Part shown: positions 29,514 through 36,700 of the stretch, piece after piece
How positions within the stretch are numbered: position 1 is the first letter of the stretch
Layout of the letters: the number at the start of each line of letters is the position of its first letter
Origin: a virus
Strand: one strand, 5' to 3'
Length of the DNA: 36,737 bases
Virus record (IMG/VR): IMGVR_UViG_3300023284_000344
Span: 1 to 36,737 of that record
The notes under the pieces: generated by a model
Database searches by the model: none
The model's input: the letters and a program-made list of their open reading frames with translations, nothing else
What the model was told of the DNA's origin: nothing
Translations under genes and position numbers: made by a program

Positions 29514-29835
29514 GATCTATTTCCTCTCTAAATCCAGCCTCTTGAAGCTCATACATTACTTGCTTACGGGGTTTACAAACCCCGGTGGCGTGGAGTATGC
29601 CACCACAGGGATCACAAATATAGTGGTCGCATTTACGGCACCATGCCCGCTGCCTGTTCCTAAGAGGATTAACGACTACCTGCGTCTGACAATGATTACA
29701 TCGATAGACGGGCGCTTCAAATAATCCTCGCCCTGAACGAACTGGCATACCAGGCAGCATCATATGATCAGGCATTCCCGGCGAATTGCGATGGTCTATT
29801 GTTACGATGCCTTCGTGATTGCGTTTAGTTTTCAC
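29506..29835 (-). CDS. zinc-finger protein, 109 aa
   Basis: GTG 29835 overlaps the upstream gene by 11 bases. The N-terminus is Met/Pro/Gly-rich (SPGMPDHMMLPGMPV). A double zinc cluster follows: YRCNHCQTQV, then WCRKCDHYICDPCGGI and a late Cys (ATGVCKPRKQ). Small proteins with CxxC...CxxCxxYICDxC are frequent within structural clusters of marine and freshwater phages; their role is unknown. Confidence 0.7.
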   Translation of the reverse strand: MKTKRNHEGIVTIDHRNSPGMPDHMMLPGMPVRSGRGLFEAPVYRCNHCQTQVVVNPLRNRQRAWCRKCDHYICDPCGGILHATGVCKPRKQVMYELQEAGFREEIDHV

Positions 29836-30046
29836 CAGATGACTGTTCCTTCACGTAGAGTCCCGCATTATCACAGCAAGGAGTTTGAGTTCCTTCTGTT
29901 TCTCGCGTTTCCATCTCTTTCTCGCCTCGAACCACAGGAGTAATGCACCATCTTGTATGCCTTGGCGCTAATGTATCGCACGTCGGACATCGTTCGCGGT
30001 TATCTACGATTTGACGGTTATCGATTAATTTTGAAAAGTTAGCCAT
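29825..30046 (-). CDS. small zinc-finger protein, 73 aa
   Basis: GAAGGAG is placed well before the ATG. The product carries RCPTCDTLAPRHTRWC (C-x-x-C ... H-x-x-x-x-C) and TPCCDNAGLYVKEQS, two potential metal sites. It overlaps the hydroxylase-like gene upstream by eight bases and the next zinc-finger gene downstream by 11, so the three are read together. Function unknown. Confidence 0.6.
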   Translation of the reverse strand: MANFSKLIDNRQIVDNRERCPTCDTLAPRHTRWCITPVVRGEKEMETRETEGTQTPCCDNAGLYVKEQSSGEN

Positions 30047-30488
30047 TGTCTTGCTCCTTCAGCAATACAATTAAATGCGTTCTGCTGGTCTTACCATTAT
30101 TAAATGACTGATGTTCGATTGATCGGTCAGTATGATATATCTTGCCAACTTGCAGATGATGCTCTTTTCGGATGCCATTTTCAAAAGACAATGAGACAAC
30201 ATCCTTATTTGTTTCCACGGGTATATGAAATCCAAAGCCGTTATCGTGATGACGATACAGCTTTCCACCTGGCCTGAGCCTTAAAAACAATAATTGCTGC
30301 CAACTATCGACCGGCCAGCGAGCGACAATTTCATCGACATCTTCTGCCTGTTCTTTACAAATGGCTGCCTGATGAGAAGTCTTATCGCTTACGTGTGTTT
30401 CCCATTTCGACACAGCATCAAGTATTCCTTTCAACTGAGACATCGTGACTGCCGATACTTCTCCAATCTCTGTATACATCACATCCAT
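30039..30488 (-). CDS. Asp/Asn hydroxylase-like iron/2-oxoglutarate enzyme, 149 aa
   Basis: The core is WQQLLFLRLRPGGKLYRHHD, then GFGFHIPVETNKDVVSL, QVGKIYHTDRSIEHQSFNNG and RTHLIVLL. RHHDNG gives an H-x-D pair, EHQSFNNG the distal His, and SRTH the Arg that would hold 2-oxoglutarate, as in the aspartyl/asparaginyl beta-hydroxylase cupin family. The N-terminal 50 residues are helical. A start at 30479 (TGATG overlap) is an alternative. Related genes lie in virion-protein clusters of several phages, and the substrate could be a virion protein. Confidence 0.65.
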   Translation of the reverse strand: MDVMYTEIGEVSAVTMSQLKGILDAVSKWETHVSDKTSHQAAICKEQAEDVDEIVARWPVDSWQQLLFLRLRPGGKLYRHHDNGFGFHIPVETNKDVVSLSFENGIRKEHHLQVGKIYHTDRSIEHQSFNNGKTSRTHLIVLLKEQDNG

Positions 30489-31033
30489 ACCTGTGACTGT
30501 AGAGGCGCAACAGCAAGGTTATAGTCCAAAATACATTCAATCTCCGAAATTTCCCATTGCAAGCCATCTGGTCCCATGTCCTGGCTATAGAGAAACTGGT
30601 ATATATCTACCGTCCAAGCGTCAATGTCTGCTTGACTCGGTGTAACAGCTGAGTTCGTAAAACTTCTGTTTGAGAATCCGCCACCGTCGTCTGTCTCATC
30701 CCAGTTGGCGTCCGTATCAGTCGGCGCATTGGTGCCTTCAATAGTTGCCCGGAAAGTCATCGTATCGCCAGCACCACCGCCTGTGACTCTTGCTCTAACC
30801 TCTAATTTTATCGAATTAAAGGAATCATAGTCGCCCGGCGTATTGGTCAGACCGAATACAATGTTTCCGCCTTGCGTATTATCTACCTGATTCGTCCAGC
30901 GATTATTGTTACCAATTAGCAACGCGCCGTCATCAGCGCTGGCGATAGTATTGTCGATGTCAGTAAAGGCACCAGATTGAATGTTGCTATCAGCATCGGT
31001 CTCGGATACCGGCACTAAGCTAGCTGTTGGCAT
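30479..31033 (-). CDS. beta-sandwich virion-type protein, 184 aa
   Basis: I begin at ATG 31033, because the longer frame to 31087 lies over coding sequence of the next gene. The product has strands typical of phage surface proteins (GAFTDIDNTIASADDGALLI, IVFGLTNTPGDYDSFNSIKL, TFRATIEGTN) and SQDMGPDGLQWEISEIECIL. It ends LAVAPLQSQVWM, a tail similar to two other proteins of this cluster. It is probably an exposed virion component. Confidence 0.6.
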   Translation of the reverse strand: MPTASLVPVSETDADSNIQSGAFTDIDNTIASADDGALLIGNNNRWTNQVDNTQGGNIVFGLTNTPGDYDSFNSIKLEVRARVTGGGAGDTMTFRATIEGTNAPTDTDANWDETDDGGGFSNRSFTNSAVTPSQADIDAWTVDIYQFLYSQDMGPDGLQWEISEIECILDYNLAVAPLQSQVWM

Positions 31034-31292
31034 TACCAGCACCACATAGCTTGCAAGGTCCACCAGACGAGGGCTTCGGCCAATCACGGCAATTCATTCC
31101 CTTAGCACGATGCAACGGCAAGACCTCGTTCACATAGCGCGGATCGGTAATGACCGCATCCCAACTACCTAGCTCACGTCGCAAGCCGCACGACCATCGA
31201 AAGCCAGGCTCAGTGTTTTCCTCAAGGAACTGACAAACCTTGCCATCAACCCAACAACAATGCTCATCTAAGTTTCTGCCTAAACAACGCAT
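31020..31292 (-). CDS. cysteine-rich hypothetical protein, 90 aa
   Basis: ATG 31292 overlaps the upstream stop (TGATG) and is preceded by AGGTGATGG. The product has many Cys: MRCLGRNLDEHCCWVDGKVC, then RWSCGLRRELGSWDAVITDP, RYVNEVLPLHRAKGMNCRDW and CKLCG. The CGLRRELGSWD.V..DPRY segment is a familiar phage pattern. Disulphides or zinc sites are both possible. It lies inside the structural cluster. The longer frame to 31436 only overlaps another gene. Confidence 0.65.
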   Translation of the reverse strand: MRCLGRNLDEHCCWVDGKVCQFLEENTEPGFRWSCGLRRELGSWDAVITDPRYVNEVLPLHRAKGMNCRDWPKPSSGGPCKLCGAGNANS

Positions 31293-31855
31293 CAGAACAC
31301 CATCACCTGACGCTGAGAATTTACTGTAACTGGTTGGCCCGGTGGTGCTGCTGTGAAATAGACTTTCATTTGCAGGAAGTCTATTTCCAGTAAGCTGCCA
31401 AAACCGTCGCCTGAACCGCCTACAAAAAAGCCCCAATCGACATCCTGAACATCAGAAAGGCCAATAGTCTCAGACCAAAGATCAGATGAACCACCAGCCT
31501 CATCGGTTTGATCGCTGCCTGTCCATGCAATTAACTCGCCATTTTTATTTTCTGTACCATCCGAGTCATCAGCAAGTATGAGCCGTAACACATCCCAAGC
31601 CGGACTATCTACGCTCGCTTTAAAATCACCCGCCCGAATTTCTATACCATCAATCGTTGAGCCAGCAGGAATAGAACTAAAATCAAAATTGGATGCTGCT
31701 AATCCATTAGATTGTTGTAAGCCAGACGGCTCCCAAGTCGCATTTGATGTGTCGTCAGCCGTAATATTACCGGAGTTAAGCCAATTACTATCGCCTCCGG
31801 TAATCGTCCTATCACCCGCAGTCGTTCCGGGAAACAAAAACCCTGTATCCGCCAT
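31292..31855 (-). CDS. beta-sandwich virion-type protein, 187 aa
   Basis: The product MADTGFLFPGTTAGDRTITG, then NFDFSSIPAGSTIDGIEIRA and EIDFLQMKVYFTAAPPGQPV is a series of strands in the style of phage fibre or decoration domains (pattern I.GI.V...). It ends VTVNSQRQVMVF. ATG 31855 overlaps the upstream stop (TAATG). Probably a virion surface protein, with function inferred from fold type and neighbours. Confidence 0.6.
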   Translation of the reverse strand: MADTGFLFPGTTAGDRTITGGDSNWLNSGNITADDTSNATWEPSGLQQSNGLAASNFDFSSIPAGSTIDGIEIRAGDFKASVDSPAWDVLRLILADDSDGTENKNGELIAWTGSDQTDEAGGSSDLWSETIGLSDVQDVDWGFFVGGSGDGFGSLLEIDFLQMKVYFTAAPPGQPVTVNSQRQVMVF

Positions 31856-32295
31856 TACGCTATCGCAGCGATCAGATCAGCAAGTGCTGTTTGTAGTCCA
31901 GCGGTCTGTGCAGGCGTGAATTGGCGTACAGTGATACCGCCATCAGCCTCAAGGGTATCTTTCTGAATGAATCCACCGCTTGAGGGAAAATTAGTAATAA
32001 TCCAATCGCGAACAGCCACCGCTTGCGTTCGCATGGCGGTGAACTCCACAGCCACATCATAAGCCTGATTGTCGTATTGATCTCTGGCGTACTGGACAAT
32101 GCCCGGCAAGGACGAGACAGTGTCCCATACCTCAATGGTGGACTTGATATTGGTCATTATCTGAATGACAGCATTGGCCGAGACATTGCCAGCGATCAGC
32201 GCATTGCGCGCACCCGTTGCAAATGCCTTTACCCGTATTGCTTCGTTCTCTGCTTTCTGCAATCCCTTGCTCAGACTTTGTGTATTGAATGCCAT
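31855..32295 (-). CDS. phage hypothetical protein, 146 aa
   Basis: GGAGGAAAT precedes ATG 32295. The product is mainly helical with two long helices (LQKAENEAIRVKAFATGARN, AFTAMRTQ-type in the middle) and the pattern QYARDQYDNQAYDVAVEFTA, typical of a small helical protein found among fibre genes of marine phages. It ends QFTPAQTAGLQTALADLIAA. It may be a hub or linker protein of the fibre region. Confidence 0.6.
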   Translation of the reverse strand: MAFNTQSLSKGLQKAENEAIRVKAFATGARNALIAGNVSANAVIQIMTNIKSTIEVWDTVSSLPGIVQYARDQYDNQAYDVAVEFTAMRTQAVAVRDWIITNFPSSGGFIQKDTLEADGGITVRQFTPAQTAGLQTALADLIAAIA

Positions 32296-32330
32296 TGTCC
32301 TATTTCCTCCAATTCAAGCTGTGAATTATT

Positions 32331-32993
32331 TCACATCACCTGTTGACCCATTAATGGGTTAGCGGCAACTGATGACCCTTTAATGTGAATCAAATCCGCC
32401 ATCCAGTTACCATCAACGCCATCTCCGGTCATGCCTACTGAATCATCACCGCCAACACCATCAGCAACTGAAATCGTGTAATCAGTATTGAATTGCCATT
32501 CCTGGGTGAGATTATCATGATCGGTAATATCTCTGTTGTTCGATGACCTGTTGTTATAGACCGCCAGAAAATCATCCGCAGTACTGGCGCTTGTTGTGGT
32601 GGGAGTTAAAGTGTCGGTGCTGGCGTTTTCGGTGAATGTTGCATATTCAGCGCCGTTAGGAGCATCTTGATAAACAGCATAATCCCAGTCGTGTTTAGTC
32701 GGCGTGCCGGTTTTTACCAAGACAACAGTCGTACCCGACATTGCGGCAATCGCCGTCTCATCCCAAAACCACGACCATATATAATTGTCCGTAGTGGCAG
32801 TGCTGACTGAAATTCGGGTTAATGTGGGTGACTGACCGCCGACCGTGATCGACGTAAAAGTAAATGTAGCGGCGGTTTCAGCGAAATATACTAGAACCAG
32901 CCCACGATCACTGCCGCCAGGGATTGTTAAAACTGCGGCCTCAGGATCACCTGCTGTTTGTCCGTGCCATGCTTCCAGGATAGAAACAGCCAC
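32331..32993 (-). CDS. beta-sandwich virion-type protein, 220 aa
   Basis: GTG 32993 overlaps the upstream stop (TAGTG). The product begins MAVSILEAWHGQTAGDPEAA and has many Thr/Ser-rich strands: VLVYFAETAATFTFTSITVG, TTVVLVKTGTP, NASTDTLTPTTTSASTADDF. The pattern of a short aromatic strand, then VYFAE, occurs in phage receptor-binding or decoration domains. It ends NPLMGQQVM, similar to the tails at 31292 and 30479. Confidence 0.6.
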   Translation of the reverse strand: MAVSILEAWHGQTAGDPEAAVLTIPGGSDRGLVLVYFAETAATFTFTSITVGGQSPTLTRISVSTATTDNYIWSWFWDETAIAAMSGTTVVLVKTGTPTKHDWDYAVYQDAPNGAEYATFTENASTDTLTPTTTSASTADDFLAVYNNRSSNNRDITDHDNLTQEWQFNTDYTISVADGVGGDDSVGMTGDGVDGNWMADLIHIKGSSVAANPLMGQQVM

Positions 32994-34810
32994 TAAACAT
33001 CGACTTCGCGGAAAACAAAGCCTCCATAACGTTCAAACTCGTCAGTACCAGCGTAGTCTGTGCCATCCATTGTTGCGTCCTGACCCTGCATCGCATTGCC
33101 TGTCTTTTCGTTGACGTATGTAGAACTGTCAAAACGTTGCCATTTTTTAGCGGCGCGGTTAGCTGGTGGAGTGCTGATTTGGTCCGTGTCGCCTGTCGGC
33201 CATGCTTGAGGAAAGCCGCCTATTGGTCGTTCCCCATTAATGCCAACCCATACCCTTGTGTCGCGGGCTGTATCGAGAAATATTTCCCAGTAAAAACCGT
33301 CAACAGATATAGTCTCGTCAGGTGCACGTAAGCTAAACGATAAATCTATCTCACTGAATGTTCCCATTGAACGAGTGCCACTTTCTGGGTCGCCAAGATG
33401 AATATAACTGAGGTCTGGTTCAATGACATAGCCGCGATTATCACCACTGGCGCAAAAACCAATCTGTTCCTCTAACATGCACAGGCACCAGCCCCACAAC
33501 CAACGGGCCGCGTCATCCGCATTCATAACGGTTTCACTACCGCCAATAACTACCCGCTGGTGTTCGCAAAAGACAATACTGCGGTCGAGCGTTCCTTCTC
33601 CGTCCGGCGAAATTGTAGATCTTATGCCGTACATTCCTTTGTAAAAAGCAGATAATCCTTTAACGAATATTTCATAGCCTGTACCGTCAATGCGAACCCC
33701 ATGCCTTGTTTGGGATTCAGCAAGCCGAGCATCAAAAACATGATAATAAGTATTCGTGTTAAGCGGTTTGGGCATATTGCCATCTACTGTTGAACCAGGA
33801 TCGCGACCGCCGTTTGTGTGTATGAAAAAATTATTGCCGTATAATCTTTTCACTTCCTCATTAGCATGTATCTGACCCAAGGCTTGCATTCTTCCGCCGC
33901 CATCATCGTCAAAGCCGGGGTTATCAGTATGGCTACCGCGAGAATCAATAGTACCGTCCTGATTAAAGTCGAGCGTGCATTCAGTAACTTTATGTGCGCC
34001 AATTTCCCACGCTTTTTCTGCTTCTGTGTCGCAAACATCGAAGGCAAAACCACGCATATAAGGCGTTAAGTCATCTGTTCCACCCTCGTTGTCGCTTTCA
34101 AATTCGCGAACTTTGGCCAACCAAAATTCCATGAGGCTTTCGCCGCTGGTAGCGTGATTAAAGCCAAATTGATTACAACGATTTATTCTGCGCCGACTAG
34201 CCGAAAAATTAGCCAAGCACTCTGCACCAGCATCGTCGCGTGCTTTCCAGTTTGCGTGAGCGTCTGCATCATTTATGCAATCCCTTAAATGCTGAAGCGA
34301 CGAGCTTGAATCAGAATCTTCAATCTCATTATTGTTATACCAAGGCGCGAGTTTCATGTTTGGAAACTCAGCGAACATATTTGCCAATCTAATTCTGTAA
34401 GTCTCTCTTACCGAAGTGGTGTTCTGCGATCCCTGGAATATAGCGATATCTGCTTTTCCCATTGCGGTACGATGTGGTTCAGTGTTCAGATTGCCAGGGT
34501 TATTAAGCCCACCACTATTAGCCTGTAACAAATACGTATTCGGCCAGTCTGCAAACATCTGACCGCCCGCTGCAGCTACTGCCGGTGGAGCCTGTACAAC
34601 CGTGGTGCTACTTGATTCAACTAAAAAACGCACATTGACCTCATAGTAAGTTTCTGAACCGACTTTGATCTCATAGACGCCGTCTGATTGTAACGCCTCG
34701 GCGTCCTCAGTGGCAGACTCAGCCGCCTCGAGGATGCTGACGTGTTGGGAGATGAAGCGTGTCCCCCGCCACACCTTGAGGAATTGCTTGCGGGTGAACT
34801 CAACGGCCAC
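32993..34810 (-). CDS. TIM-barrel glycosidase-like virion protein, 605 aa
   Basis: I start at GTG 34810, giving MAVEFTRKQFLKVWRGTRFI; a frame from 34894 adds 28 residues over another gene. An N-terminal attachment domain of about 70 residues is followed by barrel-like alternation: GQMFADWPNTYLLQANSGGL, KADIAIFQGSQ, ANMFAEFPNMKLAPWYNNNE, MRGFAFDVCDTEAEKAWEIG, ECTLDFNQDGTIDSRGSHTD and NNFFIHTNGGRDPG. Acidic residues at strand ends (APWYNNNEIED, FDVCD, LDFNQDG) suit a glycoside hydrolase. The C-terminal 200 residues look like a beta domain. A host-glycan binding or cutting virion enzyme is the best reading; it is not proved. Confidence 0.55.
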   Translation of the reverse strand: MAVEFTRKQFLKVWRGTRFISQHVSILEAAESATEDAEALQSDGVYEIKVGSETYYEVNVRFLVESSSTTVVQAPPAVAAAGGQMFADWPNTYLLQANSGGLNNPGNLNTEPHRTAMGKADIAIFQGSQNTTSVRETYRIRLANMFAEFPNMKLAPWYNNNEIEDSDSSSSLQHLRDCINDADAHANWKARDDAGAECLANFSASRRRINRCNQFGFNHATSGESLMEFWLAKVREFESDNEGGTDDLTPYMRGFAFDVCDTEAEKAWEIGAHKVTECTLDFNQDGTIDSRGSHTDNPGFDDDGGGRMQALGQIHANEEVKRLYGNNFFIHTNGGRDPGSTVDGNMPKPLNTNTYYHVFDARLAESQTRHGVRIDGTGYEIFVKGLSAFYKGMYGIRSTISPDGEGTLDRSIVFCEHQRVVIGGSETVMNADDAARWLWGWCLCMLEEQIGFCASGDNRGYVIEPDLSYIHLGDPESGTRSMGTFSEIDLSFSLRAPDETISVDGFYWEIFLDTARDTRVWVGINGERPIGGFPQAWPTGDTDQISTPPANRAAKKWQRFDSSTYVNEKTGNAMQGQDATMDGTDYAGTDEFERYGGFVFREVDV

Positions 34811-34952
34811 GGCGGGATTTTCCCTGTCGGTGCTTGCTGACTTGTATGGCGCGTTCCTGTCGTTGTGCGGCTGCTCGTGATGGATGAGTGCCAAGCACCT
34901 TGCCGCGCTTGGAGATCAGTTGGAATTTCTTGCCACGTTTTTTGACGGTCAT
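34800..34952 (-). CDS. small basic phage protein, 50 aa
   Basis: ATG 34952 has TTTGGGGTGACC before it. The 50-residue product is strongly basic: MTVKKRGKKFQLISKRGKVL, then GTHPSRAAAQRQERAIQVSK. The K-x-G-K ... L-S-K-x-G-K-x-L-G ... S-x-A-A-x-x-Q-E-R pattern is well known as a ~50-residue protein in many phages, where a short sheet precedes a helix. It is read before the glycosidase-like gene and overlaps it by 11 bases. Confidence 0.75.
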   Translation of the reverse strand: MTVKKRGKKFQLISKRGKVLGTHPSRAAAQRQERAIQVSKHRQGKSRRGR

Positions 34953-35066
34953 GGTCACCCCAAAGAAAAGGCACGACCCGGAATATTGAGCGCAGCCACC
35001 GACCGGGCGATGGGTTGGATCGGACGGTGAGCTTAGAGCCGCCCTTACTACATATTACCGTGCCGT

Positions 35067-35345
35067 TTAACTTTCGTGGATTGTAGTACCTGAATAGGCG
35101 TGTGTCACGAGTTCTATGGCATCGTCAACAGACTTGACGATGCGCAACTGGCCGCGCCACTTGGGGAAATACTCTTTCTGGAACCTGGTCAGCGTTCCAT
35201 GCCGACCCTTACATTCGAGCAAGAAATTGTGTGTGCGATAGCCGACCAGCAGATCAGTCGGTCTGCCAATCTTGTAGACGGTGCAGCCTATCTCCTCGAG
35301 TGCGGCGACTATCTCAGCCTGGTTGTTGTCGGCTCGGTGTCTCAT
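35067..35345 (-). CDS. VRR-NUC-like nuclease, 92 aa
   Basis: The product starts MRHRADNNQAEIVAALEEIG, then GRPTDLLVGYRTHNFLLECK, GRHGTLTRFQKEYFPKW and IVKSVDDAIEL. N-x-x-Q/E ... D-LLVG ... E-x-K ... G-x-LT-x-x-Q is the active-site order of small PD-(D/E)XK enzymes of the VRR-NUC / Holliday-resolvase type. The Asp of TDLL and the Glu-Lys of ECK would bind the metal. The size is typical for phages. It may resolve branched DNA before packaging. Confidence 0.8.
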   Translation of the reverse strand: MRHRADNNQAEIVAALEEIGCTVYKIGRPTDLLVGYRTHNFLLECKGRHGTLTRFQKEYFPKWRGQLRIVKSVDDAIELVTHAYSGTTIHES

Positions 35346-35381
35346 TAATTACTCATGGCTAGTGATTACGTTAGACAGTCT

Positions 35382-35915
35382 TCATGCGAACAACGGGGCA
35401 TTACAACCGCCGAGCTGTGCCTCACGCCACGCCTCAATTGCATTTGTCACAGCTCCCGACCCAGGGAATAAGTCGTCTATCGTGTCCTCTGGTTGGGCAT
35501 AGAAAATATCAAGTATCCACCACACAACCTCGCTTGGCTTTGCTCCGACCATTCCACGCTTCAGAGTGATATTCGCTGCACACCAATCTCGCACTGTATT
35601 CTCCGTGATAGGGCGCTTTCTACCGCCCTTGACGATGACAGGTTCCCAGGCATAGGCCACGGTCACATGCTTCTTGAATGACGCAAAGGGCTTGACCCAG
35701 GCCATTACACTGGCATCGTCAGGGCAAAGCGGCAAAATATCGTGCAAATTTCCACTGGTCATGTGCAAGGCCCATCCGTCATATTCTGCTTCCAATTTAG
35801 CAATAAGCTGCTTATGCGTTTCAATGTCATCATAGTCAGATGCTGATTCATGCAGATCACCATACAATTTCTCTGAGTAACCAAAATAAGGCGGATCTGC
35901 GATAGCGAATTTCAC
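35382..35915 (-). CDS. DNA methyltransferase with DPPY motif, 177 aa
   Basis: GTG 35915 overlaps the upstream stop (GTGA). Motif IV is at the very start: FAIADPPYFG. A Phe-x-Gly-x-Gly type motif I lies near the C-terminus: DDLFPGSGAVTNAIEAW. This order, DPPY before FxGxG, is that of the beta-type amino-methyltransferases. The protein is short and shows no large recognition domain. It probably methylates adenine in phage DNA, which protects against restriction, but cytosine-N4 specificity cannot be excluded. Confidence 0.75.
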   Translation of the reverse strand: MKFAIADPPYFGYSEKLYGDLHESASDYDDIETHKQLIAKLEAEYDGWALHMTSGNLHDILPLCPDDASVMAWVKPFASFKKHVTVAYAWEPVIVKGGRKRPITENTVRDWCAANITLKRGMVGAKPSEVVWWILDIFYAQPEDTIDDLFPGSGAVTNAIEAWREAQLGGCNAPLFA

Positions 35916-36067
35916 GGCTTCTGTTTGTTTGGGTCAGTGGTTTTATCAACACAAGCCGGACAAAGCGCCTGATACTTCTTCATGGCGATGCTCGGAATCA
36001 TACCATCGGCCTTGAACAGAATGTCCTTGCCGAGCTCACCTGATCGACCACAGTTGGCGCATTTCAT
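35912..36067 (-). CDS. zinc-ribbon protein, 51 aa
   Basis: Two Cys pairs lie thirty residues apart: MKCANCGRSG and ALCPACVDK. Between them is a helix (KADGMIPSIAMKKY). This is a compact zinc ribbon. Its ATG overlaps the upstream stop as ATGA and its own stop overlaps the methyltransferase start as GTGA, so the three genes are coupled. It could be a DNA-binding accessory; function unknown. Confidence 0.7.
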   Translation of the reverse strand: MKCANCGRSGELGKDILFKADGMIPSIAMKKYQALCPACVDKTTDPNKQKP

Positions 36068-36309
36068 GGCTTACCGGCGAGACCACAAAAACCAACACCA
36101 TCCTCAACCGGTTGTTGTTCTTCCCACCGCCACGCCATGCACTCAGAGCCGACGCAACGAGCATTGTGTCGCACTGCATCACATAATTGTCTTGTCAAAT
36201 CAGTCTCTGGAAGAACAAAACGATCACGATTTGTTGCAGTGTCACCATCATGTGACATATGAAATTGCACAAACGGACACCACTTGGTTTTTGCTTCATC
36301 TTCTGTCAT
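36064..36309 (-). CDS. cysteine-rich phage protein, 81 aa
   Basis: GGAGGAAATGAGCA lies before ATG 36309. The product MTEDEAKTKWCPFVQFHMSH, then CVGSECMAWRWEEQQ and GVGFCGLAGKP contains four spaced Cys. The W-CPF ... C-x-GSECMAWRW ... G-x-CGLAGKP pattern is common among small phage proteins and suggests an iron-sulphur or zinc site. Function is not known. Confidence 0.75.
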   Translation of the reverse strand: MTEDEAKTKWCPFVQFHMSHDGDTATNRDRFVLPETDLTRQLCDAVRHNARCVGSECMAWRWEEQQPVEDGVGFCGLAGKP

Positions 36310-36325
36310 TGCTCATTTCCTCCAA

Positions 36326-36646
36326 CTAAAATAATCTCTGCTGTCCGGTCGGCAATATCCACATATATTCTGGCCGTCCGAACGGTCCTTTACGTTGTTG
36401 ATCAGACTTCACCAATTCACCCTGATTGGTGAGATTAGTCATGGCCCGCCTAATCGATGTCAAAGGTGCATTAGGAAATAGAATTGCCTTCACCACGCTC
36501 GGAGATACACCACGACTTGAATTAGCCAGGGCTGCATCCTGCTTGAACCATCTGAGAATCTTTTCCTCCTGGCTTTTGGCTTTCTGCTCATACTTGCCGA
36601 GCTCGGGGTGTGTTGAATGGGTTGTGTTGTAGTAATTCGTTTGCAT
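36326..36646 (-). CDS. winged-helix-type DNA-binding protein, 106 aa
   Basis: ATG 36646 has GGAGCAAAT immediately ahead; a frame to 36670 adds eight residues. After a polar N-terminus, residues 27-95 look like a winged helix: KSQEEKILRWFKQDAALANS, VSPSVVKAILFPNAPLTSIR, RAMTNLTNQGELVKS and GPFGRPEYMWILPTG, with the recognition helix around SIRRAMTNL and the wing GRPEYMW. Proteins of this sort regulate or load DNA enzymes. It opens the visible minus-strand unit. Confidence 0.7.
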   Translation of the reverse strand: MQTNYYNTTHSTHPELGKYEQKAKSQEEKILRWFKQDAALANSSRGVSPSVVKAILFPNAPLTSIRRAMTNLTNQGELVKSDQQRKGPFGRPEYMWILPTGQQRLF

Positions 36647-36700
36647 ATTTGCTCCAAGTTTTTGATCCACATTCTACCCCTTTTCCGGGTGGTCAGAGCC

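Noticed and set aside
34621-34974. Minus-strand frame of 117 codons
   Set aside because: Two better-supported genes (34800-34952 and the start of the glycosidase-like gene) use the other frames; this one gives Ser/Arg-rich noise.
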